A stretch of DNA of 45,400 nt from Promethearchaeota archaeon (GCA_029838195.1 JALGVJ010000041.1:1-45400); one strand, 5' to 3'. Positions 8,801 to 19,563 are shown, numbered from the stretch's first letter. Numbers and translations are program-made. The notes: generated by a model not told the origin, from the sequence alone.

Positions 8801-11800
8801 TCATCATAAACACTGATTTCCGTCGCAAAGGAACAAGCTTCAAATAGAAGATTGAAACCCGTCTGCGTGTGCTTTCCACCGACGATCTTCCAGAGGTCGC
8901 AAAGGAACAAGCTTCAAATAGAAGATTGAAACAAGAAATTTCAACGGGGAATCTATTATGCCGTTGAGATGTCGCAAAGGAACAAGCTTCAAATAGAAGA
9001 TTGAAACTTCACGTTTCTCGGGAGCTCGTTCCATTATCGCTCGCTTTGTCGCAAAGGAACAAGCTTCAAATAGAAGATTGAAACAAACTCTTTTTCATAA
9101 TTACTCATTCAATCACCTTTTCGTCGCAAAGGAACAAGCTTCAAATAGAAGATTGAAACTTTTTTGTTTAGGCATTATTTACCCTCCTTATCTTAGAGTC
9201 GCAAAGGAACAAGCTTCAAATAGAAGATTGAAACTCGAGGGATTTTACTTCCAATGACCCCTCCCTCCCCCCCGTCGCAAAGGAACAAGCTTCAAATAGA
9301 AGATTGAAACAAAAGCCTTAGAGATTCTCCGACGTGTGAAATGAACTCGTCGCAAAGGAACAAGCTTCAAATAGAAGATTGAAACTGATTAAGTATGAAA
9401 TTCATTATTTTTTCATTTTTAAGTGTCGCAAAGGAACAAGCTTCAAATAGAAGATTGAAACATTATCTCCTTGGTTTTCTCGTCCAGATCCCTCCACATG
9501 TCGCAAAGGAACAAGCTTCAAATAGAAGATTGAAACTAGAAGCATGATATTCCGCTATTTGTGATTCTTGAGTAGTCGCAAAGGAACAAGCTTCAAATAG
9601 AAGATTGAAACAAAATGCAAGGACAGGAATACAAACCGTTTTCCAATGTCGCAAAGGAACAAGCTTCAAATAGAAGATTGAAACCATTTCGAATCCCGAA
9701 AGAAAAGCTAATCGAATTTCTTTTAGAAGTCGCAAAGGAACAAGCTTCAAATAGAAGATTGAAACTTCCAAACCTCAACTTCTATGGGGAGGTCACGTTG
9801 AGCGTCGCAAAGGAACAAGCTTCAAATAGAAGATTGAAACTTTCAATACTATGGGGAGTTGAGTACACGCAAACAATGTCGCAAAGGAACAAGCTTCAAA
9901 TAGAAGATTGAAACAAAAAGGAACTGAAATATTTATATGATAATAATTATTGTCGCAAAGGAACAAGCTTCAAATAGAAGATTGAAACTGTTACATGCAT
10001 TGCCCCCCAGGAAATGGGGATTATAGTGTCGCAAAGGAACAAGCTTCAAATAGAAGATTGAAACCATCCTCCCCTTCAATATCAATCCTTTCATATCCAT
10101 GTCGCAAAGGAACAAGCTTCAAATAGAAGATTGAAACTTTTCTACTTTATTTTTAAAAGACAAATATTTAAATAAACGTCGCAAAGGAACAAGCTTCAAA
10201 TAGAAGATTGAAACCGCTCCGCACGCTCGATGTGCTTGATTAATGTACTCCGCCGTCGCAAAGGAACAAGCTTCAAATAGAAGATTGAAACCATTACTAT
10301 TCCTGGACATTTTAATGACTATGACATGGTAATAGTCGCAAAGGAACAAGCTTCAAATAGAAGATTGAAACATCTATATGAGTATGAATATGAGCCTCCG
10401 CCATTACCAGAGTCGCAAAGGAACAAGCTTCAAATAGAAGATTGAAACAATTTTTCTTTTCGATTCATTTTTACATCATTTTTAATTGTCGCAAAGGAAC
10501 AAGCTTCAAATAGAAGATTGAAACACCGTAAACGCAAATGCTAAACCCTTGTTAAATCGCCTTAGTCGCAAAGGAACAAGCTTCAAATAGAAGATTGAAA
10601 CAAAAATCTAATTATTGATTGATCAAACTTGTTGTTGTGTCGCAAAGGAACAAGCTTCAAATAGAAGATTGAAACAATACGTCGAGATTTTCAGCTGATA
10701 TGCAGGAAATGTGTCGCAAAGGAACAAGCTTCAAATAGAAGATTGAAACTTTTTTTTATGATGTTTTAGCCGTGTTCTTTTCAATCGTCGCAAAGGAACA
10801 AGCTTCAAATAGAAGATTGAAACTTTAGGTGTTTCAGTAAATTTGCTCATGAATTCATCAGTGTCGCAAAGGAACAAGCTTCAAATAGAAGATTGAAACA
10901 CCGTCCATTCCTTTCCGCCAAAAAGCATGGCTTTTGTGTCGCAAAGGAACAAGCTTCAAATAGAAGATTGAAACTAAAGCAATTGAAGGGGTTTGTTTTG
11001 CGTTTCCTCCCAAAGTCGCAAAGGAACAAGCTTCAAATAGAAGATTGAAACAATTGGGCATATTTATCAGTTTCTAAATCGCTAAATAAAGTCGCAAAGG
11101 AACAAGCTTCAAATAGAAGATTGAAACAGACAGGCTCAAGGAATGCGAGCTCTACCTGGCCATGTCGCAAAGGAACAAGCTTCAAATAGAAGATTGAAAC
11201 CACCAAAAACCGCCCTTGGACGTGGAATCCACCCAGGTCGCAAAGGAACAAGCTTCAAATAGAAGATTGAAACATTTGCTCTATATTTCCCGCATAAATA
11301 TCTTTACCGCAGTCGCAAAGGAACAAGCTTCAAATAGAAGATTGAAACAGAAACTTTCCGTCAAGATTATCCTTCCGTTATAATTGTCGCAAAGGAACAA
11401 GCTTCAAATAGAAGATTGAAACATCTCCCACAGTACTCTGTCATTGTATTCCATAGATAAGTCGCAAAGGAACAAGCTTCAAATAGAAGATTGAAACTAA
11501 TGCTGGAATTCAGCGAGAATCGTGTTGGAGCCGATCAACAGTCGCAAAGGAACAAGCTTCAAATAGAAGATTGAAACATTTTTTTTTGAAACTCTTCTTT
11601 TTCCATTTTTAATCGTCGCAAAGGAACAAGCTTCAAATAGAAGATTGAAACATTTTTTTTTGAAACTCTTCTTTTTCCATTTTTAATCGTCGCAAAGGAA
11701 CAAGCTTCAAATAGAAGATTGAAACCGAACATCTTGAACTTCTTGACTTCCAAAATCGTTTTGTCGCAAAGGAACAAGCTTCAAATAGAAGATTGAAATA

Positions 11801-14739
11801 ACATTTCAGTCCCAGATGTGAAAGGACTGATTTTTAGTCGCAAAGGAACAAGCTTCAAATAGAAGATTGAAATTCATCTTCAATTTCTGAAATGTTGTTT
11901 GACGATATTGGTCGCAAAGGAACAAGCTTCAAATAGAAGATTGAAATCATTTAATGTCTCTCCTAGAGATTCATATGTTATTCCATGTCGCAAAGGAACA
12001 AGCTTCAAATAGAAGATTGAAATATATAAGGGGGCTCAACGTGACCTCCCCATAGAAGTTGAGTCGCAAAGGAACAAGCTTCAAATAGAAGATTGAAATG
12101 TTTTATAGAACAAGATTAAGATTTGGAGAAGGAGTAGTGTCGCAAAGGAACAAGCTTCAAATAGAAGATTGAAATGTGGACTCCCTTTCACGGGGAGTCC
12201 CCTTTATGCTCTGGTCGCAAAGGAACAAGCTTCAAATAGAAGATTGAAATTATTCTATCAATGTTGCGGGAACCCAATCCTGGCATTTTTGTCGCAAAGG
12301 AACAAGCTTCAAATAGAAGATTGAAATTGAATATCTTGATTAGTGCCCGGGAAAGACCATGTATCTGTCGCAAAGGAACAAGCTTCAAATAGAAGATTGA
12401 AATGACATTCAATCAACTAAATCTGGTCAAATAAAATGCGAGTCGCAAAGGAACAAGCTTCAAATAGAAGATTGAAATTACATCTCATGTTGAGTCCGAA
12501 GGACTCAGCAGCCAAGTCGCAAAGGAACAAGCTTCAAATAGAAGATTGAAATAAATTATTTGGAAACTCAAATCGATCATCTCTTTTCCTTGTCGCAAAG
12601 GAACAAGCTTCAAATAGAAGATTGAAATTAGGGATTCTGACCTCCTTTTTTAGCCCAAACTCCCTCGTCGCAAAGGAACAAGCTTCAAATAGAAGATTGA
12701 AATATTGCCTCAATGTCCTCAACGTAATTACTGATATCGCCGTCGCAAAGGAACAAGCTTCAAATAGAAGATTGAAATATGCAGCAGGTTTTTTTCCCTT
12801 ACCTTTAAATAATATTAATGTCGCAAAGGAACAAGCTTCAAATAGAAGATTGAAATTTTACAGCAAGTCACGGGTAAGGATATTCGCAGAATGGTCGCAA
12901 AGGAACAAGCTTCAAATAGAAGATTGAAATAATCAGTATCCATTCTTATTCAAAACCTCCCTAATTAAGGTCGCAAAGGAACAAGCTTCAAATAGAAGAT
13001 TGAAATTTTAATATAAATGGAAATAATAGAAATGGAATATTATAGTCGCAAAGGAACAAGCTTCAAATAGAAGATTGAAATAAATTTAGTAATTTTTTTG
13101 TCGTATTTCTTTCCATAAGAGTCGCAAAGGAACAAGCTTCAAATAGAAGATTGAAATTCAATCTCATAGAAATATTGGAATTTTCCAAAGAACATGTCGC
13201 AAAGGAACAAGCTTCAAATAGAAGATTGAAATTTAGGGTGTTAACCAAGAATGGGGCAAGACGAGAACGGTCGCAAAGGAACAAGCTTCAAATAGAAGAT
13301 TGAAATCATAGAGGAATTTTTTTTGCCTTTTTATATCTTTTGTCGCAAAGGAACAAGCTTCAAATAGAAGATTGAAATTGGAGGACGATTTTGACCCCGA
13401 CATGGAGGAATTTAGTCGCAAAGGAACAAGCTTCAAATAGAAGATTGAAATGATAAATGGCAATACCGCCTTTTCCCCACATTTCCGTGTCGCAAAGGAA
13501 CAAGCTTCAAATAGAAGATTGAAATTAGAAGATTGAAATCACCCCGACGGGGTTCATATGGTTCTTCTTCTCTTATAGTCGCAAAGGAACAAGCTTCAAA
13601 TAGAAGATTGAAATTTATTAAATTGTTCTACGTAAATCAGTTCATATACCTCGTCGCAAAGGAACAAGCTTCAAATAGAAGATTGAAATTATTAGTTAAA
13701 CGAAAAAGCCCCTTTCTCACAACGTATCGTCGCAAAGGAACAAGCTTCAAATAGAAGATTGAAATCTACATCAATAGCATTACCGAAAATCGTTTATAGG
13801 ACGTCGCAAAGGAACAAGCTTCAAATAGAAGATTGAAATACGATGAGGAGGCGCAGTCCGCACTGGAGGACACGAGCCGTCGCAAAGGAACAAGCTTCAA
13901 ATAGAAGATTGAAATTAATTAATAATAAACATAGAAGAATGGTGTATGCATATGTCGCAAAGGAACAAGCTTCAAATAGAAGATTGAAATTCATAATCGA
14001 TTATTTTTAACAATTTTTTTTCACTCCGTCGCAAAGGAACAAGCTTCAAATAGAAGATTGAAATTCATAATCGATTATTTTTAACAATTTTTTTTCACTC
14101 CGTCGCAAAGGAACAAGCTTCAAATAGAAGATTGAAACATGTATTTTTTGTTTGCTTTTATTACTCTCACCGCGTGTCGCAAAGGAACAAACTTCAAATA
14201 GAAGATTGAAACTGCTGTACACGGCATTGCTTAGCCCCTCCGTATCGGGGTCGCAAAGGAACAAGCTTCACATAGAAGATTGAAACGTTGATACGTTTTC
14301 CATCAATTCCTTGAGACAATATCCGTCGCAAAGGAACAAGCTTCAAATAGAAGATTGAAACCAGTTCCAGCACCAAACTTCATATATTGCTACATTCGTC
14401 GCAAAGGAACAAGCTTCAAATAGAAGATTGAAATATAATAGTCCTAAACCTATTCCTCCAGCCTTTTGATTTAAAGTCGCAAAGGAACAAGCTTCACATA
14501 GAAGATTGAAATCGATAATACGATTTTAGTGGTTTGTAGAGGCTATAATTCGTCGCAAAGGAACAAGCTTCAAATAGAAGATTGAAATCTCGGTAAGTAT
14601 TTCATATAATTCTTATCGCTCGATGGTCGCAAAGGAACAAGCTTCAAATAGAAGATTGAAATTCTTCAATGTCCTCAAAGAATGTGTTTACATCTTTATA
14701 TTGTCGCAAAGGAACGAGCTTCAAATAGAAGATTAAAAT
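5895..14739 (+). CRISPR. CRISPR array 1, 118 repeats of 37 nt
   Basis: By hand count there are 118 repeats with 117 spacers, mostly 35-43 nt and repeating every 73-77 nt. The repeat begins GTCGCAAAGGAACAAGC and ends GAAGATTGAAAC; CTTC-AAATA-GAAG can form a small hairpin, and ATTGAAAC would be the 8-nt crRNA 5' handle. The leader lies on the left, so transcription runs rightwards. Repeats 1-78 end in C, 79-109 (from 11763) in T, 110-113 (14102-14361) in C, and 114-118 in T. Degenerate repeats cluster at the right (14176, 14250, 14476, 14703), marking the trailer. Spacers at 11578-11614 and 11652-11688 are identical, as are those at 13991-14027 and 14065-14101. The many open frames through the array are artefacts of the repeat unit. 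Confidence 0.99.
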
Positions 14740-14847
14740 TCATATATCTCGTCTGGGATTAGCTTTAGTTATTAAAATTCTTATTGATAAGGGTTTATAT
14801 GAGGCAATGCATTAAGAATTAATGATAATAGGATATGAAATACTTGA

Positions 14848-15000
14848 ATGGATTATTCAAATGTAGATAATAAAGGCCCTGAAGTACTTTATAATATTAC
14901 TAAGAAGGGAAGGAATAATTTTAAAAATGGAAAAATAGAAAAGCCCATTAACCAAAGGGAAGGCTATTATATAAGAGGAGGTTTGAAAGGAAAGAAATGA
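14848..15000 (+). CDS. Possible 50-aa ORF or decayed gene tail behind array 1
   Basis: An ATG at 14848 opens a 50-codon frame ending in TGA at 14998-15000. The product is basic and includes PEVLYNITKKGRNNF, a little like the wing of a winged-helix domain. Just upstream, in another frame, 14741-14900 reads protein-like except for a TAA and a TAG. The region may be a decayed gene rather than a functional small ORF. No family was recognised. Confidence 0.2.
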   Translation: MDYSNVDNKGPEVLYNITKKGRNNFKNGKIEKPINQREGYYIRGGLKGKK

Positions 15001-15072
15001 AGTTAATATAAATTTTAAGCATTTCCATTTGAAAAGGAAAAATGGGCACCAAGAGAGCTTTTTAAATGATTA

Positions 15073-16171
15073 TTAAGAGCATGAAGTATAGATAAATAAT
15101 TGAGATGAGGCGTTATTAAAGACTTGGATGAAAAGATCAGCAATGTTATACATTTGATTGGGATTAACCACGTAATTTTTCAAGATATTTGGGATTTCGG
15201 TTTCGATAATGGCATGAGCGTTTTTTCTGCGCGTGTTTTTAATTTTTCCCCATCTTTTCTATTAATCGAGGTCATACCAGGGGCATGTATGGACTGATTT
15301 CATTTTTCGATGACTTGTAGAATTTCAAAAACATATTGGTTTGTCATGGTTTTTTCTCTTAAAATAGAGCGGAGGATGGTTCTTGCGAGAAAGCTAGTCT
15401 TGCGGGGTAAGGTGGACATTTTTTTGAATTCGTTTGCTTTTCCTTGTTTTTGGTAGATAAAACGCCATGTTTTGTTATACTTGTTTGAAACGGCTTGCTC
15501 AAGGTTTAATTATGTGGTTTCGATCGATTTGACGAGTGTTGAAAGAATTGATTTGATTCCTCCAATTTTAGCTGTAAATAGTCAATATCTTGCGTGTTTA
15601 ATCCATGACGATTAAATTATTTGTACTGATTGATTATTTCAATTGTACGATAATATTTAAGAGCGACGTTATTATTAGCGTGAACAAAAAATTCTCGTTC
15701 CATATTTTTTAAAATATGATGAATTAATAGGAGAGAAATTTTTTCAACCTCTTATATTCCTCCAATTATTTGATCATGAATTTCGGATAAATATTATTCC
15801 CATTTATTGAGAATTTTTAAAATTTAATGGCGAATGTTAGCGATCCTTTCCCCTATTTGGAGGAATGAAGTTCTTATTTTTTTGAGAAAGCTCAATACTT
15901 TGGAATAATCAATCGTATTCCAATGATATAATAAATTTGCCAGATTAGTTAAGAGTTCCGGAAAGAGAGGATTATTCGAGGAAAGTTTGATGGCATTAAA
16001 GGTATCTACCGCAATTTTAAACTTAAAATTCACGAAATACTTTAGCCCCTCAATTAATTTATCATACTGGAAAATATCAAAAGGATTCGGAATGATTACT
16101 AAAATCTCGAACCCTGGTTCAGGCTTTCGTAATATGGGATTATTAATTTTGATTATTAACGTATAGAATAT
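15073..16171 (-). pseudogene. Decayed Csm6/Csx1-like CARF-HEPN effector
   Basis: A minus-strand frame is open from 16171 and stays protein-like through four in-frame TAA codons (15824, 15794, 15752, 15617). After a frameshift around 15560 it continues through a TAA at 15510 and a TGA near 15289-15291 before a final frame ending at 15073. Reading through gives NNNVALKYYRTIEIINQ, then YGL-like RHGLNTQDIDYL, resembling the helical domain of Csm6-type proteins (TIGR02710-like: A..RLYR.lE...Q...G..T.D), and further on [stop]-NQSIHAPGM. If that TGA was CGA, the motif is RNQSIH, the R-x4-H of a HEPN RNase. The N-terminal CARF half is missing. It lies directly upstream of csm1, where such effectors sit. 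Calling it Csm6-like is inference from these motifs. Confidence 0.55.
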
Positions 16172-16354
16172 TCAAATTAAATACAGACGCGAATTCTACC
16201 ATCATATTAACCGATAGAATGATAATTAAAAAAATTAACTTAGTGTTAGAGTTAATAAATTATTAAGTAGCAAAAATTTAAATAAGATGAATCTAATTAA
16301 AAAATATAATTAATAATCAATGAGATTATATCCAAAAGAATAAATTATTCATTC
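16172..16354 (+). promoter_or_regulatory. Promoter region of the type III-A operon
   Basis: This very AT-rich gap separates the decayed effector and csm1, which are divergently oriented. AAAAAATATAATTAATAA at about 16298-16315 is a candidate TATA region for the csm operon. There is no clear Shine-Dalgarno sequence before ATG 16355, so the first gene may be translated from a short-leader or leaderless mRNA. Confidence 0.35.
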
Positions 16355-19150
16355 ATGACTGCTGCGGAAAACTTTTCAGAATTAGTTCCGGAAGAATATC
16401 ATAATGATGTAATTTATGGAGCATTTTTACATGATTTAGGAAAATTTATTTGGAGAGCAGATAAAACTCAACCTAAAAAATACAAGGATTTGAAAGCAGA
16501 AGATTTTGGACGCAATGGGGCTCATGCGAAATGGTCTGCAAATTTTTTTTGCGAGCACCTTAAAGGAAAATTGTTTGAACCGACTAACGATGAAATTATT
16601 GAAAAATTGATACTTTTTCATCATAATCCCGAATCAGACAAATTACAAGTAAATGGCATTGATCTTTTAGATCTAAGAAAAATGGTAAAAATAATCCAGA
16701 TTGCTGATCATGCTTCTTCTGGAGAACGATTACGTAGAGAGACAGAAGAAAAGGAAGAAGAACACCTTGGTGATCCAAGAACAGAATTATTACGTTCAGT
16801 TTTTTGTGATATAGAATTAAAGCATGAATTTAAGAAAGATGGGTATTATTCTTTAAATTCACTAAGTGTAGGCGAAAATATTGATAATTTAGAAGATTCG
16901 CGGGTTTTATTCCCCAAACTAACTAAACAAGAAGCATTTGGGCGATATGCATCTGACACACAACAAGCATATAGAAGATTATATTCTCAATTCATAAAAG
17001 AACTTGAAGAAATAATTAACAATAAAGGAAAAATAACTTTTACCACGCTCTATTTTCTTGCGTTGAAATATTTATTGAATGTCCCATCTGCGACATTTAT
17101 TGATATTCCTGATATATCCCTTTTTGATCACATGAAATCAACAGCAGCTATTGCGTCATGTCTTTTTCAAGATTTAATTATAAAAGCAGGTGGAAATATT
17201 AAAAATATCAAAATGGAAGACCTAACAAATCCGAATGAAAAGCGATATTTACTAATAATGGGAAATATCTCAGGAATTCAAAATTTTATTTATTCAATCT
17301 CTTCAAAAGGAGCAGCAAAAGCACTCAAGGGGCGTTCATTTTTTGTAGAAATAATGGGTAATATCATTTCAAAATTTATTCTTGATCAATTTAACCTTCC
17401 CACGTGTTGTGAAATTTTTTGTGATGGAGGAAATTTTTATTTACTTGCTCCAGCTTCATGTAAAGGGGAATTAGAAAAAACCATAATCCTTATACAAAAC
17501 TATCTTTATAATTTATTCAAGGGAGAATTATTTGTAGATATTGATTGGATCGCTTTTAATAGACATAATTTCCTAATTTCTCCTGAAGAAGAGGGTCAAA
17601 TTGAATTTAAAGAACTTTGGAGTCAAATTAATGCTAAAGTAGGGGCTCTAAAATTTAAAAGATTTAATAAGATTTTATCTCAATCAAATGGATATGATTT
17701 AATATTTAAACCGATAGGTAGAGGAGGAGAGAAGGGGGGGATTTGCAGTATTTGTAAGGAAGAAAAAGAATTATCCGAATTAGATGAGGAAGAAAAATGT
17801 AATTTTTGTCAAGATTTAGAGCAAATCACCCGTAAGATTTCAAGATTAAAATATATTGCGTTAATTAATTTAAAGTCCGTTGAGAATAAAGGATTTAAGA
17901 TCAAAAATGTTAAAGATTTTACCTTACTTTTTAATTACGATATAGATTTGTTAAGGGAAAATGAAATATCCACATTCTTAGCTCAAATAGAAAATAAAAG
18001 AAACAATATTAATCAAGTTTATATCTATTCCATAAATAATACTTCATTAGAAGGGGTATCTAATTCAGTATCCGCTATTTCCACTAATGGTCTGAAATTT
18101 AATTTAGGGTTTGAATTCGTTGGAAATATAATTCCCATGAATGAGAAGAGGAAGGGGGCCATAAAAAGTTTTGATGATATTGCTGAGGACCCGATCACCC
18201 TTGGTACTGATAAAATTGGAATAATTCGAATGGATCTCGATAATCTGGGATTAATATTTTCAAAAGGACTTAAAGTTAATTCATTATCTCGCTTATCAAC
18301 CTTAAGTTTGCGATTAAAATTATTTTTTAAATACTGGATGATTGAAATTTGTAAAGGAAACATAATAGAGGAGGATTTAATTAATCCCGAATATTACAAA
18401 AAAATCAATGAAATCCACGTTAATCAATACGATTGTATTGAGACTTTTAAAAAACGCATTACTAATAATTTTTATCTGCTTTATTCAAGTGGAGATGACC
18501 TATTTCTCATCGGTCATTGGAATGATATTATATTAATTTCAGAAATCATTCAACAAGTGTTCTCCAGATATACCCTACAAAATCCAAATCTAACGATCTC
18601 TGGTGGTGTACTTGTTATTGATTCTAAATTTCCATTATATCAAGCAGCAGATTTAGCTCGTACAGCGGAAGAAAAATCAAAAGCTATTGAAAATAAAAAT
18701 TCCATAACTGTTTTAGGTACTACATATTCTTGGGATGAGTTTAGAGAATTAAGCCTAATAAAAGAAGATTTATTTGAATATTACAAAAATCAAGGCTTAA
18801 GTAAAGCATATATTCACCGATTATTAAGATTTAATGAATTATATAAAAAAGTTCATGATTTTGCCCTTAAATGTCTCAAGTCAAATACTCCCGTATTAAT
18901 TCAAAATAAGAATAAAATTAATCTCTATTATAATGTTGATGATGATCCGGAAAAAACAGCTCATGAAGCTGCTTTTTATAGTGGATGGTATTGGAGATTT
19001 GCGTATTATAATGCAAAAATGAAAAAAAATAAAAAAGCATTACAGTCATATCTTGAACAATTAGAACAAAAAATTGTTCAAGAGAGGAAAATTAAAGATT
19101 TATATTTACCTGCTCGATGGGCAGAATTATTATTAAAAGAAAAAAAATAA
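16355..19150 (+). CDS. cas10: Cas10/Csm1, type III-A large subunit
   Basis: The product is 931 aa, within the usual Cas10 size range. The N-terminal HD nuclease domain has FLHDLGKF (His26-Asp27), later FHHN and DHASSGER. The first palm region reads GNISGIQNFIYSISSKG followed by LKGRSFFVEIM, a Cas10 signature. A zinc ribbon has Cys464, Cys467, Cys482 and Cys485. The second palm domain has YSSGDDLFLIG with S712-G713-D714-D715 in place of GGDD; both metal-binding Asp are kept, so cyclic-oligoadenylate synthesis is likely retained. It nucleates the Csm complex, senses target RNA, cuts ssDNA with HD and makes the second messenger. It is the first gene of the csm operon; csm2 follows after 22 nt. 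Confidence 0.96.
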   Translation: MTAAENFSELVPEEYHNDVIYGAFLHDLGKFIWRADKTQPKKYKDLKAEDFGRNGAHAKWSANFFCEHLKGKLFEPTNDEIIEKLILFHHNPESDKLQVNGIDLLDLRKMVKIIQIADHASSGERLRRETEEKEEEHLGDPRTELLRSVFCDIELKHEFKKDGYYSLNSLSVGENIDNLEDSRVLFPKLTKQEAFGRYASDTQQAYRRLYSQFIKELEEIINNKGKITFTTLYFLALKYLLNVPSATFIDIPDISLFDHMKSTAAIASCLFQDLIIKAGGNIKNIKMEDLTNPNEKRYLLIMGNISGIQNFIYSISSKGAAKALKGRSFFVEIMGNIISKFILDQFNLPTCCEIFCDGGNFYLLAPASCKGELEKTIILIQNYLYNLFKGELFVDIDWIAFNRHNFLISPEEEGQIEFKELWSQINAKVGALKFKRFNKILSQSNGYDLIFKPIGRGGEKGGICSICKEEKELSELDEEEKCNFCQDLEQITRKISRLKYIALINLKSVENKGFKIKNVKDFTLLFNYDIDLLRENEISTFLAQIENKRNNINQVYIYSINNTSLEGVSNSVSAISTNGLKFNLGFEFVGNIIPMNEKRKGAIKSFDDIAEDPITLGTDKIGIIRMDLDNLGLIFSKGLKVNSLSRLSTLSLRLKLFFKYWMIEICKGNIIEEDLINPEYYKKINEIHVNQYDCIETFKKRITNNFYLLYSSGDDLFLIGHWNDIILISEIIQQVFSRYTLQNPNLTISGGVLVIDSKFPLYQAADLARTAEEKSKAIENKNSITVLGTTYSWDEFRELSLIKEDLFEYYKNQGLSKAYIHRLLRFNELYKKVHDFALKCLKSNTPVLIQNKNKINLYYNVDDDPEKTAHEAAFYSGWYWRFAYYNAKMKKNKKALQSYLEQLEQKIVQERKIKDLYLPARWAELLLKEKK

Positions 19151-19172
19151 AAAATAAATAAAATGGTGAAAA

Positions 19173-19562
19173 ATGCCAAGAACAGAATATATAATACATA
19201 AAAAAGTAAAGGCCAAACCAAATGATTTCCTAAGTGGCAATGGAAAATTAATCGTAGATGTTTCAATGGACATTGCTAAACAAACTAGTGGCAGATATGG
19301 GGTTACTTCAACTCAAATACGTAGGATTTTTGGAGATCTTAAGCGAAGGCAATACAAAGATTTTAATCTTAATAGAATTCAATTAATTCGTCCAAAATTA
19401 GCTTATACATTTGCTCGTCATGGTACAAAACAAGGTATGGATGTTCTTTTAGGAACTATAGATTTTCTATTAGAAAAAGTAAAAAATAGAGAACATTTTG
19501 ATAATGTCATTAATTTTTTTGAAGCAATTTTAGCATATCATAAAAAATTTGGAGGTAAATAA
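19173..19562 (+). CDS. csm2: Csm2, type III-A small subunit
   Basis: This is a 129-aa helical protein with VTSTQIRRIFGDLKRRQ and LIRPKLAYTFARHGTK, matching the Csm2 pattern (T..QIRK...; RPK..Y...R). Csm2 forms the inner filament of the Csm complex along the crRNA-target duplex. A GGTGA ribosome-binding site precedes ATG 19173. The last codons contain GGAGGT (19551-19556), which is the ribosome-binding site for csm3; the genes are 1 nt apart and probably translationally coupled. Confidence 0.9.
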   Translation: MPRTEYIIHKKVKAKPNDFLSGNGKLIVDVSMDIAKQTSGRYGVTSTQIRRIFGDLKRRQYKDFNLNRIQLIRPKLAYTFARHGTKQGMDVLLGTIDFLLEKVKNREHFDNVINFFEAILAYHKKFGGK

Positions 19563-19563
19563 A

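Noticed and set aside
14663..14702. Possible related spacer to 12704-12741 through a shared CAATGTCCTCAA.
   Set aside because: Only 12 nt match and the flanks differ, which is within chance for so many spacers.
5895..14739. Many open reading frames of 60-100 codons through array 1 (for example with NLLFEACSFAT on the minus strand or VAKEQASNRRLK on the plus strand).
   Set aside because: They are translations of the CRISPR repeat joined to random spacers; the repeated peptide is the repeat itself.
15500..15830. Recoding of TAA as glutamine.
   Set aside because: Intact genes all around end in TAA, and the same region also carries a frameshift and a truncated N-terminus, so gene decay is simpler.
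18025..18363. 112-codon antisense frame inside cas10.
   Set aside because: It lies wholly within the well-supported cas10 frame and has no features of its own.
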